Below the pieces are notes generated by a model. That model did no database searches, was not told the DNA's origin, and saw only the letters and a list, made by a program, of their open reading frames with translations. Positions 15,837 through 21,797 of a stretch of 21,797 nt of DNA are shown piece after piece (within the stretch, counting starts at the first letter, position 1; each line of letters begins with the position of its first letter). Source of the DNA: Lentisphaeria bacterium. GTDB lineage: Bacteria > Verrucomicrobiota > Lentisphaeria > Oligosphaerales > Oligosphaeraceae. The stretch spans positions 1 to 21,797 of the forward strand of contig JAEDNB010000010.1 in assembly GCA_016302725.1 (NCBI GenBank), written 5' to 3'. Position numbers and translations under genes: made by a program.

Positions 15837-17117
15837 TTAGGCCTTTTGGAGTGCCTGGTCGAAGTCGTCGCAAAGGTCCTGGATATTCTCAATGCCCACG
15901 GAGAGTCGAATCAAGTCGGGGGAGACCCCCGCCGCCTTGAGTTCCGCCTCGGAGAGTTGCCTGTGGGTCATGCTGGCGGGGTGGAGGACGCAGGTGCGCA
16001 CATCGGCCACGTGGACCACGATGGCGGCCAGCTTCAAGTTGTCCATGAGGCGTTCCCCGGCCTCCTTTCCGCCTTTGACGCCGAAGCACATCACGCCGGA
16101 GCATCCATGGGGGAGGTATTTCTGCGCCAGGGGATGGTCGGGGCTGGACTCCAGGCCGGGGTAGTTCACCCAGGCGACCTTGGGGTGGCTTTCCAGGAAC
16201 CTGGCCAGGGCCAGGGCGTTTTGGCTATGCCGTTCCATGCGGAGGTGGAGGGTTTCCATGCCCAGCATGGTGAGGAAGGCGTTGAAGGCCATCTGGGGAT
16301 TCCCCAGGTCCCGGATCCACTGGGCACGCATCTTGGCCGAATAGGGGCACTGGGGGAAATTCCGGGTGTAGACCAGGCCGTGGTAACTTTCGTCCGGCTG
16401 GATGAACTCCGGGAATTTCCCGTTGCCCCAGTCAAAGTCTCCCTTCTCCACAATGGCGCCGCCCACGCTGCTGGCATGCCCGTCCAGGTATTTTGTGGTG
16501 GAGTGGGTGATGATGTCCGCCCCCCATTGGAAGGGCTGGCAGAGCATGGGGGTGGGGAAGGTGTTGTCCACAATCAGGGGAATTCCATTGGCATGGGCCA
16601 CCCTGGCGAATTTCTCGATGTCCAGGACCACCACGGAGGGGTTGCAGAGAGTCTCCGCGAAGACGGCCTTGGTGTTGGGGCGGATGGCGGCCTGGAGTTC
16701 CTCCTCCGTGGCGGAAGGCAGGAGGTAGGTGAATTCGATGCCGCACTTTTTCAGGGTGTTGGTGAAGAGGCTGACCGTGCCGCCGTAGAGGCTGGAGCAG
16801 GCCACCACGTGGTCCCCCGCCCGTGCCACGTTCAGGATGGCGTTGGCGTTGGCGGCCTGGCCCGAGGAGGTGCATACGCAGGCCACGCCCCCCTCCAGGG
16901 CCGCGATCTTCTTCTCCAGGGCGTCCACGGTGGGATTGGCCAGGCGGGTGTAAAAGAAGCCGGGGGTCTTCAGGTCGAAGAGGTCGGCGACGCTTTGGGC
17001 GTCGTCGTATTTGAAGGTGGTGCTTTGGACGATGGGGCAGATTCTGGGCTCCCCATTTCCCGGGGTGTATCCGGCCTGGACGGCCAGGGTTTCCTTATGC
17101 AGGCGTTTTTCGCTCAT
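15837..17117 (-). CDS. metY: O-acetylhomoserine sulfhydrylase (MetY)
   Basis: A PLP-dependent enzyme of the Cys/Met metabolism family, 426 aa. It makes homocysteine from O-acetyl-L-homoserine and sulfide (EC 2.5.1.49) on the way to methionine. QSTTFKYDDA and FFYTRLANPTVDALEKK form the N-terminal active-site region. IVDNTFPTP (182-190) holds the PLP-nitrogen Asp. HSTTKYLDGH gives the Schiff-base Lys209, and LRLSVGIENIQDLCDDFDQAL is the typical C terminus. The length of more than 420 aa favours MetY over MetB or MetC. The ATG at 17117 has GGAGG 8 nt upstream. It overlaps the preceding transporter gene by 23 bp, so translational coupling is likely, and there is no room for the SAM riboswitch often seen before metY. 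Confidence 0.94.
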   Translation of the reverse strand: MSEKRLHKETLAVQAGYTPGNGEPRICPIVQSTTFKYDDAQSVADLFDLKTPGFFYTRLANPTVDALEKKIAALEGGVACVCTSSGQAANANAILNVARAGDHVVACSSLYGGTVSLFTNTLKKCGIEFTYLLPSATEEELQAAIRPNTKAVFAETLCNPSVVVLDIEKFARVAHANGIPLIVDNTFPTPMLCQPFQWGADIITHSTTKYLDGHASSVGGAIVEKGDFDWGNGKFPEFIQPDESYHGLVYTRNFPQCPYSAKMRAQWIRDLGNPQMAFNAFLTMLGMETLHLRMERHSQNALALARFLESHPKVAWVNYPGLESSPDHPLAQKYLPHGCSGVMCFGVKGGKEAGERLMDNLKLAAIVVHVADVRTCVLHPASMTHRQLSEAELKAAGVSPDLIRLSVGIENIQDLCDDFDQALQKA

Positions 17118-18459
17118 GGGGCTTTCCTCCGCTTTTGCCGGCGGCGGGCGGGCGCCGGGCAGGGCTCTGGATATGGAATTTAAGGCGTGTAATCCGATGC
17201 TCCTCCACGTGGAGGACCGTGATTTCAATGTTCCGGTATTGGAACTTCTCCCCTGCCGAGGGGATGGTGCCGGCCAGTTTCAGCACGAATCCGGCGGCGG
17301 TTTCAAAGCCTGTCAGGGGGATGGTGAGGCCCAGGTATTCCTCCAGGGTCCCCATTTCCATCCTGCCGCTGCAGATGAAGGCGCCCGGGCCGGTCCACTG
17401 GACGTGGAAGAATTCCCCCTCCCTGCGGTCGTTGAGGTTGCCCACGATGAGTTCCACCAGGTCCTGGACGGTGGCCATGCCGGTCATGCCGCCGTATTCG
17501 TCCACCACGATGGCCATGGTCAGGGAGGCGCTCCGCAAGTGTTCCAGGGTGACATTCACGGGCTGGGATTCGGGGATGAAGAGGAGTTTTCTCGTGACGT
17601 AGGGGGCGAGGGGCTGTTCCAGGAAATCGTCTTCGGCCTCGGCGGGGGTGCGCAGGGAGAGGAGGTCCCGGCAGTTTACCACGCCGACGATGCGGTCCAC
17701 CCGTTCCCGGTAGACGGGCAGGTGGAGGAAGCCGGAGTCCCCGGAGAGCCGGAGGGCGTCTCCCACGGTGGCGCTTTCCGGGAGGGAGCGCACCTCCACC
17801 AGGGGGACCATGGCGGTTTCCACGGGGCGCTTGTCCAGTTCCAGGACGCTTTGGAGCATTTCGCCGGCCTCCTTGTTGACCAGCCCCTGTTCGGCGGCCA
17901 TTTCCGCAATCATCTTCATGTCCTCCCGGGTGACCCTGGGGGTTCCGTCGGCCTCCTCCTGGTCGTTGCGGGGGGAGAGGGCGCGGGTGGCGCGGCAGGT
18001 GAGCAGGACCAGGGGTTTCAGGAGGATTTCGAAGAGCCTCAGGGGGCGGGCGGCCAGGAGGGCGAAGGCGCCGGAGCGGTTTCGGCCCAGTGCCTTGGGG
18101 AGGGCCTCCCCGAAGACCAGGACCACGGGGGTGAGGGAGAGGGAGGTGATCCACTCCTCCCAGTTGGCGGAGAGGAGGCCCTGGGAGATGCGTTCGGCCA
18201 GGAGGCTTCCCACCAGCAGGTTGGCCAGGTTGGTCAGGGTGATGTTGACCAGGTTGTTGCCGATGAGGATGGTTCCCAGCAGGCGTTCCCCGTCCTGGAG
18301 GAAGCCGCCCACCAGGGCGGCCCGGCGGTCCCCCTTCCGGGCCTGGCTCTGGATCCAGGAACGGCTGACGCTGGTCATGGCGGTCTCGGCGCCGCTGAAG
18401 AAGGCGGAAAGCCCCAAAAGCAGGAGAAGCAGGAGCGACAGGAGGAGGGGCAGGCTCAT
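17095..18459 (-). CDS. CNNM/CorC-type cation transporter B
   Basis: A 454-aa membrane protein of the CNNM (DUF21)-CBS-CorC_HlyC family, implicated in Mg2+/Co2+ export. The DUF21 domain (about 1-165) has SAFFSGAETAMTSVS in the first helix and FGEALPKALG later. Paired CBS domains span about 205-340 (ETAMVPLVEVRSLP and VDEYGGMTGMATVQDLVE). A CorC_HlyC transporter-associated domain spans about 355-432. The tail is Pro/Lys/Arg-rich. The ATG at 18459 overlaps the stop codon of transporter A as ATGA, and AAGGAG lies 7 nt upstream. Its end overlaps metY by 23 bp. The two adjacent paralogues share architecture but differ widely in sequence. Whether they form a hetero-oligomer is an inference. The old label hemolysin C is a misnomer for this family. 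Confidence 0.92.
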   Translation of the reverse strand: MSLPLLLSLLLLLLLGLSAFFSGAETAMTSVSRSWIQSQARKGDRRAALVGGFLQDGERLLGTILIGNNLVNITLTNLANLLVGSLLAERISQGLLSANWEEWITSLSLTPVVLVFGEALPKALGRNRSGAFALLAARPLRLFEILLKPLVLLTCRATRALSPRNDQEEADGTPRVTREDMKMIAEMAAEQGLVNKEAGEMLQSVLELDKRPVETAMVPLVEVRSLPESATVGDALRLSGDSGFLHLPVYRERVDRIVGVVNCRDLLSLRTPAEAEDDFLEQPLAPYVTRKLLFIPESQPVNVTLEHLRSASLTMAIVVDEYGGMTGMATVQDLVELIVGNLNDRREGEFFHVQWTGPGAFICSGRMEMGTLEEYLGLTIPLTGFETAAGFVLKLAGTIPSAGEKFQYRNIEITVLHVEEHRITRLKFHIQSPARRPPAAGKSGGKPHERKTPA

Positions 18460-19784
18460 TTTCCGTCTCCTTCCCCTTCCTGGCGGGGGGGCACGGGGTG
18501 GGCGGGGTGGTAGATCATCACGGCGGAGGCCAGGCGCCCGGCGGTGCGCACTACCTGGAAGCGCCGGTCCCCCTCGAAGAACTGGTCCCCGGGGGCGGGG
18601 ATGCGCCCCAGGCGTTCCATGACAAAGCCGGCAATGGTCTCCGCCTCGGCGTCGGGGAAGGTGCATCCCAGGGCCTCCTCCACCATGCGGAGCCGGGCGC
18701 GCCCGTCCGCCAGAAAGCCCCCGTTGCGCTTCTGGAGGCGGTTCACGTCTCTTCCGCTGAAGGCATAGCGCCCCACCACTTCCTCCAGGATCATGGCGGG
18801 GGTGACCATTCCCAGGGTGCCTCCATATTCGGAGACCACGATGGAGAGGCGCAGGGAGTGTTTGCGCATCCGCTCCAGGAGGCGGTCGATGTGGGCGGTG
18901 CCGGGGACGAAGTCCACGGGGGTGAGGGGGATGTCCTTCTCGCCGGCCTCCAGCCGTGCGCGGAAATCGGCGAGGGGGCGGTCCGCCAGGGGGGATTCCC
19001 GGTAGCGGAGGAGGTCGGCGAAGGAGAGTGCGCCCCAGATTTCATCCAGGTTTTCGTGGTAGACGGGGAGGTCTCCCAGGTCGCTTTTCAAGGCGATGGG
19101 AAAGGCCTCCCGGAGGGTCAGGGAATCCTCCAGCCCCTGGAGCTGGGGCCTTGGGAGCATGATTTCCTTGGCCTGGATGGTGCCGAAGCGGAGGATTCGG
19201 GCGAGCAGGTCGTGTTCCCGGCGGGTGGCCTCCCCGGCGGAGGTGGCGCTGTCGATGGTGGCGACCAGTTCCCCGCTGGTGAGGGCCTCCCAGGAGCCTT
19301 GGTCCTTGCCCAGCCCCAGGAGCCGTTGGATTCCCTGGCAGAGGCCGTTCAGGAGGAAGAGGAGGGGGGTGAGAAGCCAGGAGAGGAGGAGGAGCGGGGG
19401 GGCGCTGAACCTGGCCAGGGCCAGGTTATGGCGGAGTCCGTTGACCTTGGGGAGCAGTTCGCCGGCCAGGACGAGAACGGGGGTGACCAGGAGGATGGAG
19501 AGAAGCGCCCCCATCCTGGGGTCGGGGAGGTTTCTTCCCAGCAGTTCCGCGCTTAAGGCGGCGAGGAGGGTGTTGACGAAGAGGTTGCAGAGGAGGATGG
19601 TGCCCAGGGTCCTCTGGGCGTCGGTCAGTAGCCGGTGGACCATCCTTCCCCGGCGGTCGTCGTTCTTCAGCCGGCGCAGCTGCGCCTTGCTGATGGACAT
19701 GAGGGCGGTTTCCGCGCAGGAGAAGAAGGCGGAGAGTGCCAGCAAGGCGAGGATTCCCAGGAAGATGGGCAGGATTTGTCCCAA
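18456..19784 (-). CDS. CNNM/CorC-type cation transporter A
   Basis: Paralogue of the following gene, 442 aa, with the same DUF21-CBS-CorC_HlyC order. The DUF21 domain (about 1-170) has SAFFSCAETALMSISKAQ in helix 1 and LAGELLPKVNG (106-116). The CBS pair spans about 200-340 (KEIMLPRPQLQGLE and VSEYGGTLGMVTPAMILEE). The C-terminal domain spans about 345-430. No Met codon precedes the first membrane helix in this frame, so I chose TTG 19784, which has GGAG 10 nt upstream and starts just before that helix. It lies 23 bp after the aminopeptidase gene and overlaps transporter B by 4 bp. Mg2+ or Co2+ efflux is inferred from the family. Confidence 0.9.
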   Translation of the reverse strand: MGQILPIFLGILALLALSAFFSCAETALMSISKAQLRRLKNDDRRGRMVHRLLTDAQRTLGTILLCNLFVNTLLAALSAELLGRNLPDPRMGALLSILLVTPVLVLAGELLPKVNGLRHNLALARFSAPPLLLLSWLLTPLLFLLNGLCQGIQRLLGLGKDQGSWEALTSGELVATIDSATSAGEATRREHDLLARILRFGTIQAKEIMLPRPQLQGLEDSLTLREAFPIALKSDLGDLPVYHENLDEIWGALSFADLLRYRESPLADRPLADFRARLEAGEKDIPLTPVDFVPGTAHIDRLLERMRKHSLRLSIVVSEYGGTLGMVTPAMILEEVVGRYAFSGRDVNRLQKRNGGFLADGRARLRMVEEALGCTFPDAEAETIAGFVMERLGRIPAPGDQFFEGDRRFQVVRTAGRLASAVMIYHPAHPVPPRQEGEGDGK

Positions 19785-19807
19785 GGGTGTCTTTCTCCGG
19801 GGCTGCG

Positions 19808-21091
19808 TCAGGGGAGGGGGAGGGGGGCCTTGTCCAGGAAGAATGCCTGGAGGAGTTGCTGCAGGGCCTTGGTGTCCGAGAGGCTTCCGGTTTCCCGGAG
19901 GGAGTGCATGGCCCAGATGGGGGCGCCCAGGTCGGCCACAGCCACGCCCAGGCTTCCCGCCACCATCCTGCCGATGGTGGAGCCGCATCGGGAGTCGGAG
20001 CGCGGGGTGAAGGTCTGCAGGGGGAGTTGGGAGCGGGCGGCCAGGTCCTGGAGGTAGGCCGCGGCGGGGAGGGTGGTGGCGAAATTCTGGTTGGCGTGGA
20101 ATTTCAGCGCAGGGCCCTGTCCCAGGCGGGGGGAATCCTCCGGGTCGAACAGCTCCGGGAAATTGGGGTGGAAGGCGTGGGCCACGTCCAGGGAGAGGCA
20201 GAGGGAGGCGGCCATCATCCTGGGGAGGGCCTGGGGGGATCCTTCCCCCAGGGCGTTGGCGAGGCGCAGCAAGGTGGAGGGGAGGAAATCCCCCCCGGCG
20301 CTCTGGAAGTTCAGGCCCACTTCCTCCAGGTCGAAGAAGCCTCCCAGGAGGGTGCAGGCGGGTGGCTCTTCCTGGCAGAGGGCCTCCGCCAGGGCATGGC
20401 AGCTGGTGAGGTTGTCCAGCCTGGGTGCCTGCAGGAGCTCTCCCATGGCCACGGGGGCCTGGGCATCCGCCAGATAGAGTTCCGCCGTGTGCTGGAGGGG
20501 GGCTTCCAGGGGGGAGCATCCCTCCGGGGCCAGGGCGGCCAGAAGTTCCCCCAGGCCAGCATAGGGAAGGAGGGCGGCCAACTGGGTCTGGGGGTTGTAG
20601 CGGAAGCCGTCGTTGAGGCTGGCCAGGTGGATGGGGGGATTGGGGATGACCGCCACGGGTTCCCTGGTGGCGACGGGGAGGAAGCGCATCCTCCCCTCCG
20701 AATCCCGGAGGGGAAGGCGGCCGGCCACCTGGAGGGGGCGGTCCAGCCAGGGGGCGATGGTCGCCCCGCCGTAGACCTCCACGGGGACCTTCAGGAGGCC
20801 CGGGGCGGCCTGGGCGGCGTCCCGCAGCCGCAGTTTCAAGGCGGGGCTGTCCGTGTGGCAGACGCCCATCCTGGCGGCGTCCAGGGGGGCCTGGTGGGCC
20901 AGGCGGAAGGCGATGAGAGAGGAGCCGTTGCGGGTGGTCAGATAGCGTCCGCCGGGCTCGAGGGCCCACTCCCCCCGGGGATCCAGGGGCCGGTATCCCG
21001 CCTCCTGGAGGCGGCGGGAGAGCCAGGGGACGGCGTGGAAGGCCGTGGGGCTCTCCTTCAGGAAATCCAACAGGCTGTCTTGGGAAAACAT
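19808..21091 (-). CDS. apeB: M18-family aminopeptidase
   Basis: A cytoplasmic zinc aminopeptidase of 427 aa, related to aspartyl aminopeptidase and usually a dodecamer. It trims N-terminal residues from peptides. Metal and catalytic positions fit His79 in CHTDSP, Asp226 in RLDNL, Glu256-Glu257 in DLEEVG, Asp302 in LDVAHAFHPN, and His396 in WAMHSLRE. The usual DHEE or DNEE is DLEE here, but the liganding Glu pair is kept. SDSRCGSTIG (365-374) is the family segment near the active site. The ATG at 21091 has an AAGGAA-like site upstream. It follows alaS by 80 bp on the same strand and precedes transporter A by 23 bp. Acidic-residue specificity cannot be confirmed from sequence alone. Confidence 0.93.
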   Translation of the reverse strand: MFSQDSLLDFLKESPTAFHAVPWLSRRLQEAGYRPLDPRGEWALEPGGRYLTTRNGSSLIAFRLAHQAPLDAARMGVCHTDSPALKLRLRDAAQAAPGLLKVPVEVYGGATIAPWLDRPLQVAGRLPLRDSEGRMRFLPVATREPVAVIPNPPIHLASLNDGFRYNPQTQLAALLPYAGLGELLAALAPEGCSPLEAPLQHTAELYLADAQAPVAMGELLQAPRLDNLTSCHALAEALCQEEPPACTLLGGFFDLEEVGLNFQSAGGDFLPSTLLRLANALGEGSPQALPRMMAASLCLSLDVAHAFHPNFPELFDPEDSPRLGQGPALKFHANQNFATTLPAAAYLQDLAARSQLPLQTFTPRSDSRCGSTIGRMVAGSLGVAVADLGAPIWAMHSLRETGSLSDTKALQQLLQAFFLDKAPLPLP

Positions 21092-21149
21092 GGGGGGCCG
21101 GTTCCTTGGGGGATGGGGGGAGTGTCCGGGCGGAGGGGGCTGCCCTACC

Positions 21150-21172
21150 GCCCGGCGGGGGGCAGGCCGGGC
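21150..21172 (-). repeat. Stem-loop at the alaS stop codon
   Basis: GCCCGGC (21150-21156) and GCCGGGC (21166-21172) form a 7-bp inverted repeat with a 9-nt loop. It touches the alaS stop codon. No T tract follows on the minus strand, so it is not a convincing terminator, and the aminopeptidase gene may be cotranscribed with alaS. Confidence 0.4.
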
Positions 21173-21797
21173 TATCCTTCCAGCACGGCCTTGATGCGGC
21201 GGATGCCCCGGGAGGAGGATTCCTCCTTCACGATGCGGAAATGCCCCAGCTCACCGCTGTTGGAGGCGTGGGGGCCGCCGCATATTTCCTTGGAGAAGTC
21301 GCCGATGGAGTAGACCTTCACCCGCTCCCCGTATTTGCTTTCGAAGATGCCGATGGCGTTGGTCTGCCGGGCCTCTTCCAGGGTCATTTCCTGGCAGACC
21401 ACGGGCAGTTTCCGCTGGATTTGCTCATTCACCAGGTCTTCCACGGCCTTCAGTTGTTCGGGGGTCATCTTCTCGGGCCAGTTGAAGTCGAAGCGGAGGC
21501 GTTCGGCGGTGATGTTGGAGCCGCACTGGTGGACATCCGGGGAGAGGACGATGCGCAGGGCCTGGTCCAGGAGGTGGGTGGCGGTGTGGAGGCGGGCGGT
21601 GGCCTCGCTGTGGTCCGCCAGGCCGCCGTGGAACTTCTGTTCGGCGCCGGCCTGGGATTTCCTCTGGTGCTCCTCGGCCGCCTTGCGGAAGCCCTCCAGG
21701 TCCACCTTGAAGCCCCGCTCCTGGGCCATCTCCTGGGTCAATTCAATGGGGAAGCCGTAGGTCTCGTAGAGATTGAAGGCATTCTTGCCGGAAATCT
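21172..21797 (-). CDS. alaS: Alanyl-tRNA synthetase, 3' part (cut by window edge)
   Basis: The C-terminal 208 codons of AlaRS are visible and the gene continues beyond the right edge. The segment begins in the linker with LYETYGFPIELTQE and runs into the editing domain. LHTATHLL gives the HxxxH zinc motif and ICGGPHASNSGELGHFRI the CxxxH part; this site removes Ser or Gly mischarged on tRNA-Ala. The protein stops soon after, at SSSRGIRRIKAVLEG. The coiled-coil and C-Ala (DHHA1-type) domain present in most bacterial AlaRS is therefore absent. The class II catalytic domain would lie outside the window. A free-standing AlaX editing protein is less likely, because the synthetase linker motif is present. 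It heads the visible minus-strand run. Confidence 0.92.
   Translation of the reverse strand, partial: ISGKNAFNLYETYGFPIELTQEMAQERGFKVDLEGFRKAAEEHQRKSQAGAEQKFHGGLADHSEATARLHTATHLLDQALRIVLSPDVHQCGSNITAERLRFDFNWPEKMTPEQLKAVEDLVNEQIQRKLPVVCQEMTLEEARQTNAIGIFESKYGERVKVYSIGDFSKEICGGPHASNSGELGHFRIVKEESSSRGIRRIKAVLEG

Noticed and set aside
15846..17183. 445-codon plus-strand open frame opposite metY
   Set aside because: The minus-strand MetY has the PLP lysine and full family sequence. The opposite frame is a shadow.
17118..17200. SAM riboswitch upstream of metY
   Set aside because: The upstream bases are coding sequence of transporter B and I see no SAM riboswitch core.
17011..18513. 500-codon plus-strand open frame opposite transporter B
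   Set aside because: It is a repetitive Gly/Glu/His-rich antisense translation. The CNNM and CBS motifs on the minus strand are clear.
19736..21313. 525-codon plus-strand open frame opposite the M18 gene
   Set aside because: It is antisense to a complete M18 aminopeptidase and shows only compositional bias.

Overview
The window is a G+C-rich bacterial chromosome segment with 15 protein genes, one of them cut by the right edge, and one tRNA. It contains no recognisable IS element, phage gene or CRISPR array. The gene content suggests a PVC-superphylum bacterium, most likely Lentisphaerota or a relative. Supporting points are carbohydrate-active enzymes beside housekeeping genes, paired CNNM transporters, a C-terminally short AlaRS, and an intergenic repeat built on CACGGA. 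This assignment is an inference; no rRNA or other phylogenetic marker is present.

Layout. (1) 1-525: a lower-GC, gene-poor margin with a possible small ORF, a minus-strand intrinsic terminator, a perfect palindrome and a tandem 17-nt repeat. (2) 526-8126: a glycan-degradation locus. A minus-strand pair encodes a six-hairpin glycosidase-like protein followed by a GH2 beta-mannosidase. A GH78 alpha-L-rhamnosidase-like gene points the other way across a 773-bp intergenic region. (3) 8228-8504: tRNA-Gln(CUG) with a sigma70-type promoter and a strong terminator. (4) 8518-14800: a plus-strand run of mreB, a secreted nuclease with a lysine-rich tail, a thioredoxin-fold lipoprotein, a divergent sigma70-family factor, an HD-domain phosphohydrolase and a secreted SGNH hydrolase. 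(5) 14801-15054: a convergent intergenic region with a terminator-like stem and an AT-rich island. (6) 15055-21797: a compact minus-strand run reading alaS, M18 aminopeptidase, CNNM transporter A, CNNM transporter B, metY and a YhhQ-type queuosine-precursor transporter. Overlaps of 4 and 23 bp link the two transporters and metY.

How the genes fit together. The three glycosidases plausibly act on a mannose- and rhamnose-containing glycan, but no transporter, sulfatase or regulator accompanies them. The six-gene minus-strand run joins amino-acid and translation functions (Ala-tRNA charging, peptide trimming, homocysteine/methionine synthesis, queuosine salvage) to divalent-cation transport. In the plus-strand run, mreB stands alone, without mreC or mreD. 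Its start codon lies 13 bp after the terminator of the tRNA unit, which raises the possibility of read-through or attenuation. The sigma factor has altered -10-reading residues and looks like an alternative factor.

I found no clear new multi-gene system. The most interesting leads are the terminator/mreB arrangement, the divergent sigma factor, the unclassified six-hairpin glycosidase, the basic-tailed nuclease and the AlaRS that ends after its editing domain.
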